From Heliocybe sulcata (Eukaryota; Basidiomycota; Agaricomycetes; Gloeophyllales; Gloeophyllaceae), in the NCBI GenBank assembly GCA_004369045.1, contig ML213503.1:2478924-2542923 (forward strand): a stretch of DNA of 64,000 nt, given 5' to 3'. Under the pieces are notes generated by a model that was not told the DNA's origin, made no database searches, and was given only the letters and a program-made list of their open reading frames with translations. The position numbers and the translations under genes were made by a program. This document shows positions 1 through 11,456 of this stretch, one piece after another. Position 1 is the first letter of the stretch. The number at the start of each line of letters is the position of its first letter.

Positions 1-959
1 TTCGTCGCCCACAACGAGCGGCTCCTCTTGATCACAGGACCAGAGATATCCCTCGGGACGTCCAGCGGACTCCTGGGGCGTTCCGGCATCGGAGGAGACA
101 AGATGGATTGACCAGCGTTTACCAGCGACGACAGGTCGAGACTCAATCTCCTCTTGTTCTTACGCCGGGAAGTCGAAGACGTGTTGGATACATCTCGTTT
201 ACCGGCAGGCGAGGAACATCTCAGGACAAGCTCCGTAGGCATGTTGTGTGCTCCCGAATGAACGCCAAAAGGCGGCGGCATCGGGTCGTGTGATAGTGAG
301 GGACGGGAAGCGTATGAGGGAGAGGCCGGGGAACGGGACGGCGTATATGGCCGCGTAAATCCGTGACCAAAGGGTGTCTTGGACTCCTGCGTCCTGCTGC
401 TAGTTCTGGAAATGGCATCCGCGAACGTCGGGCTGCGCGGGCTCTGCTGCGCATCTTGCAAAATGCTGAAGCCCTGCGCATCGCGATTCGGCGACGACGG
501 GGCCGAGGGGATAGCGAGTTCGCCCAGCATTTTGCTCAGCTTCCTCGCCTTCTTCAGCAGCTTGATGTTCTCCTTCTGAGCCTGGTCCTTCGGCGCCGGA
601 AGGGTCGGGATGGGTGGCATGTCCGTGGAGGAGAGGTCGAACTGGGAGGTGGAGCCGCCGAAATCCTTCACGGACGACGCAAAACGCGTCCGAGAGGCTG
701 GGATGGACAACACAGACGTGCTGCCGGCAACGGAAGTGCCATGAGATGCGTAGTCTGCGGTTTGGTAGGGCCCCGAAGCCCCTTCATAGTCTGTATCAGG
801 ATCCTGGACGGTCCCCACTGAACTGGTTGGATCCCTGCGCCTGCGGGACGTATTCCGCTTCTTCTTCAAGGTCGCCCCGCCGGGATTGCTCCCCGCAAGT
901 TGCAAGATGAGCGAGAAACGGTTACGACTTGCATGCTTGGAGTGTGCGGGCGAGGCCAT
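1..959 (-). CDS. Unknown Ser/Pro-rich protein, 5' part (runs off left edge)
   Basis: An open frame on the minus strand begins at an ATG at 957-959 (MASPAHSKHAS...) and stays open to base 1, so about 319 codons are visible and the C-terminus lies outside the window. No intron is needed. The N-terminus is basic (LKKKRNTSRRRR). A short charged, probably helical stretch follows (KENIKLLKKARKLSKMLGEL, near residues 125-145). After it comes a long Ser/Pro-rich, probably disordered region with another basic patch (SRRKNKRRLSLDL). I do not recognise a catalytic domain. The composition fits a regulatory or scaffold protein, but that is only inference. Upstream is the 3' end of the next minus-strand gene, so the two are tandem. 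Confidence 0.7.
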   Translation of the reverse strand, partial: MASPAHSKHASRNRFSLILQLAGSNPGGATLKKKRNTSRRRRDPTSSVGTVQDPDTDYEGASGPYQTADYASHGTSVAGSTSVLSIPASRTRFASSVKDFGGSTSQFDLSSTDMPPIPTLPAPKDQAQKENIKLLKKARKLSKMLGELAIPSAPSSPNRDAQGFSILQDAQQSPRSPTFADAISRTSSRTQESKTPFGHGFTRPYTPSRSPASPSYASRPSLSHDPMPPPFGVHSGAHNMPTELVLRCSSPAGKRDVSNTSSTSRRKNKRRLSLDLSSLVNAGQSILSPPMPERPRSPLDVPRDISGPVIKRSRSLWAT

Positions 960-1608
960 ATTGTGCTTCTGTCAACAGCGGTCGGGAGCAGGAGACCAGG
1001 GCGTTGCAATCGCCAATATAAGGCGGTTCGTGGAAAGCGATATGAGAATTCTAATAGGCGAAGCTTTACCGTGAATCGCGTTCCTGCGTTCGACGATCGC
1101 GGTAAGCGAGAATGGGGATAAGCAAGCAGATATACACCCAATATACAGAGAGCAGAGAGGCCTCTACAGAGTGTTACAAACACACGCTGAATGGATATCT
1201 ATGGGGTCGTCTGGAGGCATTCCTGCCCAGTGCAAGGCTCGAGTGTTGCTATCCTGGCAACCAGACATTTCCTTTCAAGGCGCGCTAATGCTTCCGGATC
1301 AGTTTCAGAAGCTGGCGAAGCGCTGTCAGCATGTCACTTGTCACTTGTCACACCATCAGACCTGCCGTCGGGACCGGACGAAATGCCCCGCGTCTCAGAA
1401 ACGAAACCGAAATCGATTGCACAAGATTCAACCGTGTCTCTAACATACTCTCGTACACTATCCCCGAGCCGTAAAGCGTGCATTGTCGTGGCAAAAATAT
1501 GAAATAAGGAACGTACTATATTACCGAGTAAAGAATTGCACCAGATTGTCAGCATTGAGAGAAGGTCCGGATTGCGAGGGATATACTTCAGTCATGTACA
1601 TAGTTCTC
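960..1608. other. Intergenic: promoter of the leftmost gene and 3' flank of the eIF4E-T-like gene
   Basis: This stretch lies between two minus-strand genes. No open frame here has coding character, and I see no repeat or structural RNA. It should hold the 5' flank of the partial gene and the terminator of the gene to its right. Confidence 0.5.
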
Positions 1609-1737
1609 TTAGTCCCGTCGAGGGCCACCCATCAGTAATGCCATCAAGTCGCTGGCCGCAGGCGACGCGTTCGGTCCGGGCATCCCTTGTTGTTGCAGGT
1701 GAGGGGGAAGCATATGCGATAACATTTGAGGAGGCAT

Positions 1738-1768
<31 letters not shown>

Positions 1769-4700
1769 CGCAAGGAAGCAAGCTGCTGAGCTTGCAGATG
1801 GGATGTCATGCTCTGCTGCGGAGCGGCGTTGGGAAAGCCAGGTCGGAGGCCCGACGGGTTTCCCAGCTGCGCTAGGTGCGACTGGTTGGATCCACCACGT
1901 AGTTCAAGATTGTTAGGATGGCCCAGTCCAGCTAGCACGCTTTGGGCTGCGAGATGATTCTGCAGTTGCGGCGGTCCCGACTGCTGCATTCCACGCATTT
2001 GCGGCCCGTTTCCGAAATTCAAACCATTGCTGCTGGTGGACAGATGATTATAGGCTTGCGGGGAAGGGTTGCTCTGAAGGCCACTGCCCGGTCCTCCTGA
2101 CCCGAGAGACGCTGATCCAGGCAAAAACTGGGACGTGTCGTGGGGTGGGCGTCCTCCGAGATGAGCGAGGCCGGGAGGGATGCGTTGCGGTCCAGGCATA
2201 TGCAGAGGACTCTGACTCGCGATTGGAGATGGACCTCCTCTGAAATGGGGCTGCTGTAGCGGCAGAGGACCATTGCGAGCAACAGGATGGGGGAAGCCGG
2301 AGTGACCTGACCCATTGAAGAGAGGATCGAGGGATCGTTGCTGCGGGAGACGTTGATAGTTTACTTGCAACGGCTCGTCAAGCTGGTCCGCGTATAAAGC
2401 GTTCGCAGGCTCGCGACCCCGGGGTGGAGGTGCAGTACGGAGGCCAGGTACCATTCCATCCGGTACGAAATTACGGTCATCCAGACGATGATCTGGGAGG
2501 GAATCAAGACGACTGCTCAGCAAGTTCTGCTGCTGCTGCTGTTGCCGCAACTGATGTTGCTGCTGCTGCTGAAGACTATGCAAGCCCATCTGGTTCTGAT
2601 TATGTACGCTACTGCCCGTCGGCTGCAGGTGGTTGATGTGACCGGCTGGGTTTACCCGTTGTCCCTAGGAAGACATTCAGACGACGTCGATCATTTCAGT
2701 CGCAATGGACTTACCTGAGTTGAGTTGTTCAACATGGCGAATATATCGTCCATAGTCCGACTCTCAGAACCGCCTCCGAGCATAGCACTCTGTTCATGTC
2801 TCTGCATAGGATGATCGATCGGTAGGCCTGCCCCGTGAGGCAGAACCTTGCCAGGCCCGGCAAGTTGGGATTCGCGAGCTTTCGAGTCGAAGAACTTGGC
2901 GAACCTGCTTCCCTTGGCAGCAGCATGATTGAGTCCACCTGGGCCGTTGAAACTCTGGGATTGCTCAAAGAGAGAGCTTGAGCTACCTAATCCATGACTG
3001 CTCTGAGTAAGAGGCGTCGTACGGCCACTCAAGTCGGAATATGCACTCATCAGCTCTGGGCCCTGCCCAAACTGACCACGGTCTAAAACGACCGACGAAC
3101 GACGGAAAGGGTCCACGGTCTGGCCAAAAGGTACGTCTGCCCGAGCCTGATCAGCTGAACTGCCAAAGGGCCTTGAAAGATCATCGAAAGGAGAGAATGT
3201 CTGTTGGGCTTGGAGGGAATCGAGGTGAGACGCTCCGCGGTGATAATTGAGCTCCGTATCAGAACCTATACGAGGATGCTCCGCTGACGGGCCGGGCATC
3301 CCTGCTCCTTGCGAGAGACCCGAAGCGGATAGAGCTGATCCATTGGATAGAGCTGGACTTTGGGCAGCGTGGTTGGGCGCATGGGATTGAGACGCAGCGA
3401 GAGATCCGCGAGAGCCAAACGCAAGCAAGCGAGACCCCACAGGTGGATTGAATTGAGGAGAAGCCGGGGAATTCGACAGAGCGCTGTCCAGCATGGATTT
3501 ACCCGAATTCTCGATTGATTGCGGGATTTCAGATGGAACGCGAGGCTTCAGCATACCAGAAGCGGACTCTGTTGAGCCAGATGCAATGATGGATAAGAGC
3601 GAACGAGGACCGTCCGAAGCAGTAGCAGGCGAGTCACCTCTGCGAGATGTTGCCGTGGAGAGTGACTGCTCGGCCAGAACTGTAGCAAGGTCCTTGCCTA
3701 TAGACTGCGGAGGAGGCGCTCCTTGCGGAGGAGAGGCAAAACCTGCAGATCTGATCAGAGCCGTTCATAACATAAGAATGATTCATACTAACCATTGGTA
3801 GGCGTCGAGGCCTTGGGACCTGGCTCGGAAGCGCTACCGGGCACCGGGGAATCGCCAGCCTTCCTCTTTTCCTCTTCCTTCTTGATCATCAACTTGAAAA
3901 GTTGTATTTCATCAAGGTGACCATCAGGCGGTGCCGAGGCTGCAGCGCTAGCTTTGTCCTCCGCAGGTGTCGGCTGCAGACGCGAGGAATTCGCTTCTGG
4001 GCCCTTTTCTTTCTGTTCCTTCTCCTTCTGCTCCTTTTTCCAAGCTTGGATGCTGTCGAGTTCTCCATCGGTGGATTTGCTGCCTAGAATACCAGCACTT
4101 GAAGAGGTAGGAACATAGGTTTCCATCCACGCCGGTTCCTTCTCCTTCTCCCGCTCACGTTCCCTTTCTCTGTCTCGTCTATCATCCTTCTCGTCTCTCC
4201 TCTCTCGACCTGAGCCTCGCTTAGAACGACTATCCTTATCGTCGGCTGGAGTCCATCGATCTCCTCTAAAGCGGTCGTACGAGCGGTCATGGCTATCCCA
4301 TTCGGTATCACGAGTGCGATCCTTGTCGCGGTCTCGTTCGCGATCGCGACGGGCTGCCAATCTTTCGTCTCGTTTACCGTCGTCTCTCCACCGCCTTGAG
4401 TCATCGTCGACGTCCCTATCATCACGGTCTTTCCGTGAATCCCGTTCTGACCTTCGGTCTTTATCTCTTTCGTCTCGGTCCCTTTCCCGACGAACAGTGG
4501 AAGTGTCACGCCTTGATCTGGAAGAGTCACGGACCCGAGACCTCGGTCTTTCCCGGTCATCGCGGTCACGCCGGGAGACATCTGAACCTAAGACGCAAGA
4601 GAGGAGATAGCGGTCAAGATCGATGGAAGACAAATACAATGCGAGACTTACGATCATCTTTTGCTCCACGAACGGGATCCGATCCTGTCAGCAAAGCTTA

Positions 4701-5653
4701 GCATAACATCCTACCGCGACACCAATATGGCATACCTCTACGCCAGTCATCGCTAGCTTCACCAACGCGTCGTCGCGTGGCTTCTCTTGCATCTGACCGA
4801 CGAGAAGTCCCATTAGTAGCCTGGATGGTAGCAGTCGTCCGGGACGATGATCCTGCAGCTAGGTGGGGTGCAGAGTCTCGTTCCCTGTTGCGCACAAGAG
4901 TGGAGTTAGACGGATGAGCCAGGCGGTCGCGATCAAATTTGTCAGAAAGCTGTCCGGCAGGTCAGGCAGGAAGAAAGCAGAGTAATTTGAGAACACAGAC
5001 ACTGCGCAGCCCTTCTTTGTCCCGTTCTTTGTCCGCCTCACGATCGCGATCACGATCCCCCGTACGCAGAGACTGATGCTTGAAGTTGCCCATTTGAGAA
5101 GGCTGAGATAGAGTAGAACGGAACTGGGGCCTTGGAAGAGCATCTTGCCGTGAATTCAATTAGCTGGCACTTCTGCTATAGCACGAGGGTACTCACCTGT
5201 GTCATCCGGATCGCGGCGAAAGCTGAGATTTGTTCAGTAAGGAGGCTTGATAACGGCCACAAATCAATTATTCACCGTCGGTCTCGATTCGTCCCCGAGG
5301 CGACGGAAGTATCGGCATCCTTGGCCAAGCTTTGCAAGTTCGGCTCTCTAAGAAGGGACTGAGTAAAAGGCAGGACAACGCGGTTTAATTACTGACCCAA
5401 ACCAGTCTTTCAGAACAGGCATCCCCTGCGGAACGTGTACCAAGGGAGACCGGTAAAGGAAGAGCATCTGAGGCCGCGTGTAGACGACCGCTGGACGCAA
5501 AGGAGGCTGGAATTCGTTGCTTTCAGGATCAGTGGTCGCTTCCGATGTTTTGTCCTCGTCCGCGATGGACACTTTGGCTAGCGGGTCGGCCAGGTCATTT
5601 GTGGATTCGTCGGCCTCCTGAGGTCGTTCCGGGAGAGTTTCTACGTCAGACAT
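1609..5653 (-). CDS. eIF4E-transporter (4E-T)-like mRNA repression protein
   Basis: Exons on the complement: 5393-5653, 5276-5358, 5197-5222, 5001-5143, 4736-4949, 4652-4684, 3793-4587, 2715-3742 and 1609-2664. They give 1212 aa in one frame, and every junction is GT-AG. The N-terminus carries YTRPQMLFLYRSPL, which resembles the YxxxxL-phi eIF4E-binding motif but has Met at the Leu position, followed by LKDWFG. A long Arg/Asp/Glu-rich tract follows. Then come EPAWMETYVP with a Trp-containing IQAWKKE segment, and SRFAKFF; both resemble blocks in animal 4E-T (EPEWF..., SRFSRWF). The C-terminus is Gln-rich with two polyQ runs. 4E-T proteins bind eIF4E and recruit decay factors in P-bodies. The assignment rests on motif order, not on a computed alignment. 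It shares a short divergent promoter with LYRM2. Confidence 0.72.
1739..1768. repeat. CAG/CTG trinucleotide run coding for polyglutamine
   Basis: A tract of mostly TGC/TTG triplets on the plus strand reads as a run of nine or more glutamines near the C-terminus of the eIF4E-T-like protein. A second, interrupted Gln-rich tract lies near 2520-2580. Confidence 0.8.
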
Positions 5654-5879
5654 TGGGTGTTTCGAGAAAAAGAATTGATTGAATGTGTTTGAGCGGGAGT
5701 TTGTGTATGCCAGCAGCAGTGGCACCAGGACAGTAAGGTCACCGGTCAGGACAGTGGCTTGACGAGTTCAGCTTCACGCGACGCTCGCTTCTGCGCCACC
5801 AGCCACATAGGCGCTCGTGTATATATATTGGTTTCATTCTTTGGACCGAACGCGACGGCCCAGCAGCTCCTAACCTCCT
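5654..5879. promoter_or_regulatory. Bidirectional promoter between the eIF4E-T-like gene and LYRM2
   Basis: The 226 bases separate the start codons of two divergent genes, so both promoters must lie here or overlap the leaders. A TATATATA run lies around 5820. No further element can be called with confidence. Confidence 0.5.
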
Positions 5880-6268
5880 ATGGCTGTAATCATGCAGGAC
5901 TTGACTTTGAAGCATTTCATACTCAAGCACAGAGTGCTGAAGCTTTATCGACAAGCCGTTCGCTCTTCAAGATGTAAGTCATTCAGGCATGAGTACATTA
6001 ATATGCAGGCTCAAATTGCAGCTTTCCATCGGCCAGCTATCCCCGATCCTCAGGCAAGAAGAGAGACTGTCTACTGGATTCGAGGCGAGTTTGAGCGGAA
6101 CAGGCACCTGCACGACGTAGTGAGGTCTCACGCCGATTTCAGTAACTGTTCAAGTTTTGACACCTATTGCAGAATGCCATTGAAGACAGACTTGCGTCAG
6201 GGCGAAGAGAACTGAGACGCGTGCTGCCCTCTATTCGCCTTCCCACTTCAGATATCTCCAAATCGTAA
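5880..6268 (+). CDS. LYRM2: LYR-motif protein, LYRM2 type (mitochondrial)
   Basis: Exons 5880-5973, 6022-6116 and 6173-6268 give 94 aa. The protein begins with a basic amphipathic stretch (LTLKHFILKHRVLKLYR) that contains the LYR tripeptide. Further on it has WIRGEFERNRHLHD and ends with SGRRELRRVLPSI. This matches the layout of LYRM2: LTLKxF, LYR, WxRxEFxRN, then QGxxxLKELE. LYRM2 proteins are small mitochondrial matrix proteins linked to complex I, usually acting with the acyl carrier protein. An in-frame ATG four codons downstream (MQDLTLK) is an alternative start. Both introns are short GT-AG introns. Confidence 0.85.
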
Positions 6269-6759
6269 GAGAGATGCTCAAGTCAGTTCTGTCCACCCTG
6301 GGAGGAAGGTGCGAGAATGTCGCGACTGTTGCATACTGTTTCGCATGCGATATCACTTTGCCCCCGGTGGGGTACCTCTTTCATCTTTCGTCCTCGTCAT
6401 AGTTCTAAACATATCGGCCTACTGGACTACAATATTCGATATGCCCCGCTGAACTGACGCGGCCACTCGTAATCTCACCCACGACATTAGGCATGGGGCA
6501 GTTCGGAAAGCTATATCGCGCACATGACACCGTCTATCTTAAGCCCCGTTACTACACGGTTGGACTATCGGGGGCATTTATCGCCTAATCGGTGCAACGG
6601 TGCTGTGACAGATACCGTAGCGGGAGTGTGATAATAGGAGTATGAAACCCTTCGTCGTCGTATCACTTCTGCTGCACGGCTGTCTTCGTCAGCGATAAAG
6701 TAGGTAAAGCAACCCTGCCCGATACTCCGCTGACGCGGTGTCATAGGCAAATCCACGAC
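6269..6759. other. Intergenic: LYRM2 3' flank and RdRP promoter
   Basis: The 491 bases lie between two plus-strand genes. I see no further gene, repeat or structural RNA here. Confidence 0.5.
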
Positions 6760-9700
6760 ATGGATATCTACATGAAGAGTATCAGCTTCAGTGCCACGAA
6801 GAACGACGTCTATCATCAGATAGCTAGCGTTCTCCATGGTCCTGATTACCAGCAACACTCTGCACTGCCCCTTAACTTCCATGTAATGCTGTTCCCAGAC
6901 CGTCGTGGTGCTGGTCATATCCATGGTGGCTCCGGGCTACTGACTTTGCCCTCTGTCGACATTGGCGAGCGTTTTCTGTCCGAATATGCTGGTCGACCCC
7001 CCCTCAAGACTATCTCTGTCCGCACCCGCCGGATCCTCTTTGATAAAAGCACACGACGCATTGACCAGCAGGTAGTGCAGCGTATCCGGGACTCCCCGTA
7101 TGTGGAACCTGAGGTGCGAGAAGCGCAACAGAGTCGTCGCGCCCAGTTGCATGGGCAGGCTGTATCCATCAGAGCATTGCAATTCGGATGGGAGTGCCGA
7201 GACGCCGTGTTTTCGGTCGAGTGGGAAAGATACTGTGTGGATAACTGCACGCTGCACTTTGAGCAGGATCGGAGGGAGATACGTGTCAAGTTAGAGGAGG
7301 TCTCACGTACCCTCGTCGTCGTCATACGCTTTGCTACCATTCAATGGAGCGCCAAAAGCAATGAAGACGATCCAGCCTTGTTCTTCTCTCTGATTGCACC
7401 ACCGATCTTCGAATCAGAATTGCCGCTGTCGGAGCAAGAGGAGCTGTTAGCCGCCCAACACTACCTGTTCCAAGGCACGATTTATGATATCGCGCCACGG
7501 CTCCGTCTCAGCTCCCTCGACGAAGAACATCTTCATGTCGTTCCCTACGTGTCCCTGGCTTTGCGTCTGGTGTGCAGCTCTACTGCAGAGCTGTCAAAGT
7601 TCCAAGCCTTGGCTAAGGTGGCTCGACTTGCTCAGCCTGGAGACTTCCCATATGTTATCGCCCGGCGATGCCTATTTTCTCATCAGTTGTTGCGGCAATA
7701 TACAGATTGGGTGGAGCGTCTAAATTGGAAAGTTGCATTCCAAGTCGAGGCCCTGATGCGTGGGCTGTCACTGGACACTACAGAAATTCTGTCTCTCCGA
7801 GCGTGTATTGAATCGGCTATGCAACAGAATGGCGAGGACCACACATCTCGCTTCCTACGATACTTCGGTGTTCAAGTGAAGGACTCATTGTCCCCTTTCC
7901 TGGGAAGTGGAGAAGCAAAGGAAACCGTGGAGGAATGTTTTCAGCGGTCTCTCAAGGAGTTCCTAGAGCAAGAACGCAGCGGGCGTCCGAAGGCGCCAAT
8001 CTCGAATGACACTTTCCAGTGCCTCCACATCAAAGTGACGCCGACCACAATGTATCTCGAGGGACCATTTCCTGAGGTCTCGAATCGAGTAATGAGATGG
8101 TATCCACGTCATCATGATTACTTTGTGCGCGTCACATTCGTTGAAGAGAGCTTGCTGCAATTCCGATGGGATCGCGAGGTTGATGGGCGGGAGTTCGTCA
8201 CCCGAAGAGTCGGAGGCTTGTTGAAGGGAGGCTTACCGGTTGCCGCACGACTGATGAAATTCCTGGCTTATTCTCAATCGGCGTTGAAGGAGCATGCCGT
8301 ATGGTTTATGCTTCCTTTCAGCGATGTCACTCCTGAGGCTATAGTACGACGGATAGGGACTTTTGATGCAGAATTGATGCGTTGCCCGTCTCGCTACGGT
8401 GCACGTATATCCCAAGCATTCACCGCAACGGACGGATCCATTACAGTGGAGGCTGAAGAGATTATCTTGAATTACCCGGACATAATCAGGCATGGTCATT
8501 GCTTCACGGATGGGATTGGCACCATGTCTCGGGAGTTGTGCAAGGAGATATGGGACGAGCTCGTCCGCCGGCGACGCCGTGCCCGTCGGGGCCGCCGCAA
8601 TGCGGATGATTGTCCTCGGGCATATCAAATCCGACTCATGGGATCCAAAGGCATGATCATGGTGGACTCCCGGCTCAGCGGTCGAGTTGTCTGCCTTACG
8701 CCATCCATGATCAAATTTCAAGCACCAGAATCCCGTGAAATCGAAATCGCCAGGGCCTTCGACCGTCCTACCAAATACGTCCTCAATAGACCACTCATCA
8801 TGATTTTAGAAGATCTGGGCGTTCCTTACGAGACATTCGAGAGGCTGCAGGACGAAGCGGTGGAAGAAGCCCATAGCTCCAAGGATTCACTGGCAAGGGC
8901 CGCGAGACTGCTGGAATCGCATGGTTTAGGCGGAGCATTCAGGTTGACGTCTGTCATGCTCAGCTTGGAGAAGCTGGACCTTCCACCTCCCGACGATACA
9001 TTCTACGATAAGCTCATGGAGTTCGCAGTTAACCATGTGCTCCGAGAATTGAAGTACCACGCTCGTATCCCTGTTAATGATCCAGGAAGCTGGACACTAG
9101 TCGGTGTCGCAGATATACACGGTTTCCTGCAGGAAGACGAGGTATTCGCATGTGTTCGTGTCCCTGGCCAACAGAAGCAATACCTGAAAGGCAGGGTATT
9201 GATATCAAGGTCGCCGTGCATACATCCGGGAGATGCAAGGGTTGTTACAGCCATTGGCTCCCCTCCGTCTGGTTCCCCGTTTGCTACTGAGCCTCTGCCA
9301 AACACGGTGGTGTTCTCAACGAAAGGTGAGAGGGGTCGATCATATTCACCTTGTTCCTTTCGAACTAACCGATTGTTCCAGGATCACGGCCTCTGCCCTC
9401 TTGCCTTGGGGGAGGAGATCTTGATGGAGACATATACAACGTTACCACCCGTGAAGATCTCAGACCGCTCAAGCAGACACCACCGGGTAGTTACGACGCC
9501 GCACCGAAGAAGCTCCTGGATCGTCCCTCCACACTAGACGACGTAGCTGACTTCGTTGCTGAATACATTAACAGTGATGTAGGTCGAGCATGTTGACTTC
9601 CTCGGGGAGCGTTTCTCAATTGTTGACCCAATCTGTAGGTGGTGGGCATCATTGCGATTAATTGGCTCATCATTGCTGATCAAAGCAAGGACGGCATATT

Positions 9701-10499
9701 CGACAGCGACTGTATGCTACTTGCTCAGTTGCACAGCGATGCCGTCGATTATCCTAAGAGTGGCCAGCCTGTGCCCCTGAAGAAGATACCTAAGCTTAAG
9801 TTCCGCGACAAGCCTGATTGGAACGCACCGGAGACGGTTGGAGCTAGCACAGAAGGATACTATGATAGCCAACGAGCAATCGGCAAGCTCTTCAGAAGAA
9901 TCGAAATGCCCGCGGTACATACAGTTAGGAGAGCTGCCAGGGCACAGCAGAGGAGACAGCTGCATCAAGAGGACGAAGACCTTCATGAACTCTTTGCAAG
10001 ACTGGATGTTGCGGGTACCGCGGACGGGAATGAGGATGAAGATTCCGCTATGACCCAGGCTTTGGAGGAGCACGTCTCCCAATACATCTCTCTGGACTTA
10101 GACCGTACGGCGGTTGAATCTGCTTTGGCCCTGTTCCGGAGATATGCAACCGAACTGTATACCATCTGCGCTGCGAACTCGCTGTCGCAGTCCCGTTCCG
10201 CGGTGCTCACCGAAGAGGAAGCAGTAGTGGGTACCATTGTGGCACAAACATCGCAACCCCGCATGCGGCGGGATCTCATGTCAAAGCTAAGGGAGCAAAC
10301 TGCGTTCCTGGTGACAGATATACGGGAAGAGCTAGGAGGCCAGAATGATATGCTTGAAGAGCGCTTAGAACATGCATGGATAGCGTGGAAGGTGTCTAAC
10401 GCTCTGGATTCCTTCGGAAGTAGAAGTTTCGGTTGGATAGCGTTGGGGCTGATTTTCGAAATCACAAAAGCAATTGACGAAGAAGATCGATTCTCGTGA
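6760..10499 (+). CDS. RNA-dependent RNA polymerase of the RNA-silencing pathway
   Basis: Exons 6760-9325, 9382-9578 and 9639-10499 give 1207 aa. The N-terminus (MDIYMKSISFSATKNDVYHQ) looks like the RRM-like lead segment seen in many fungal RdRPs. The catalytic half has GHCFTDGIGTMS, then YQIRLMGSKGMIMVDSRLSG, then PNTVVFSTKGSRPLPSCLGG. The double-psi-beta-barrel signature DLDGD is at 9417-9431 (residues 868-872), and its three aspartates hold the catalytic metal. The motif only appears once the 9326-9381 intron is removed, which supports the splice model. Enzymes of this family copy single-stranded RNA to make double-stranded RNA for Dicer (quelling and related silencing). All recognised motifs are present, so it should be active. 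It converges with SmD2. Confidence 0.95.
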
Positions 10500-10671
10500 T
10501 TACCTACCTGAATGTGAATCAAGCAGGTCTCCTTTCAGCGATGGTACATTTTACACCTCCGTGGTGTCGTACAATACCTATTCGCCGCACCAGCGGCACA
10601 CGAACAGTCTGGAGATGCCCGGCAGCAATGTTTCTGTGGGTGCACCACAGGAGGACAAAGCATTGCCCAGC

Positions 10672-11280
10672 CTACGCTTGATTACGTAGAACTGTAATGA
10701 ACGAACGTGAGCTTGTCTGACCGGGAGATAGAGGAGAAGGCGTGCTTACTCAATATCACGGAGTCACCTCTGGGACGCATGGCGGACGAATGAGCATCAT
10801 GTTTGTACGGAGTCCAACATGCAACACGTACCTTAAGAACATCTTGCTAATGAATCGATCCTTGTTCACCGGCTTCTTGTTCCTTCCCTTGGGAACCTCG
10901 GTCCACATCTTCAAGAGCGTGAGATAGACGTCGATCGTGCATATTATGGATACATACCTCTTTGACGTTCTCCAGCACCTGATGTGGCTCAATGACCAGA
11001 ACAATCATTCAGTGAAACAACAGAGGCGTACCATGTTGCTGTGTCTGTCAAAAGCCTTCACTCTGGCTAGTAGCTTTTTGTTGTTGCGTAACGAAATGAG
11101 GACTTGCGTATGATTCCGGACTGCTTGCTGCAACACAGACAGCGGTCCCTGGCTGATTTCGTGCTCCTCGAGCTGCCGCAATTGCGCCTCATCCAGCTCA
11201 GACTTGGGAACATGCACGTATTGACTGATAAGTTATTTAGCCTTAGCACTGAACACAGGGAATATGAATGCGCACCTCAT
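10672..11280 (-). CDS. SMD2: Small nuclear ribonucleoprotein SmD2
   Basis: Exons on the complement: 11276-11280 (only 5 nt, ATGAG), 11032-11224, 10958-10978, 10832-10908, 10750-10769 and 10672-10691. They give 111 aa. The sequence follows SmD2 closely: [36 protein letters not shown] covers Sm1, and [25 protein letters not shown] covers Sm2. SmD2 is one of seven Sm proteins that ring the Sm site of spliceosomal snRNAs. The tiny first exon holds the start codon and two bases of the second codon, so an annotation without it would start too late. The gene is divergent from NOP7 and convergent with the RdRP gene. Confidence 0.95.
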
Positions 11281-11456
11281 TTTTACGGACAGTATTCTGG
11301 TTCAGAGCGAACCAAGGCAGGCTGTACTGGTTGTTTGGTCGAGCCAAACACTGATTCGAAAAGTTTGGTACGCGAGTGATCGACAGCCACTTTCCGGGTC
11401 TGTTTGTCGGAAACTACTGGTCTTCCCCCCTCTCGCTCTCGTTGTCATTTTAGAAT
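11281..11456. promoter_or_regulatory. Bidirectional promoter SmD2 / NOP7 with a perfect inverted repeat
   Basis: The 176 bases separate two divergent RNA-processing genes. At 11332-11350 there is an inverted repeat, TGTTTGG - TCGAG - CCAAACA, with 7-bp arms and a 5-bp spacer. Its symmetry fits a dimeric protein site, but no factor can be named from sequence alone. Confidence 0.45.

Noticed and set aside
4314-4610. An SR-protein-like plus-strand frame full of RSRS repeats
   Set aside because: It is the reverse strand of the Arg/Asp-rich tract of the eIF4E-T-like gene. The minus-strand exon structure is in phase and accounts for the sequence.
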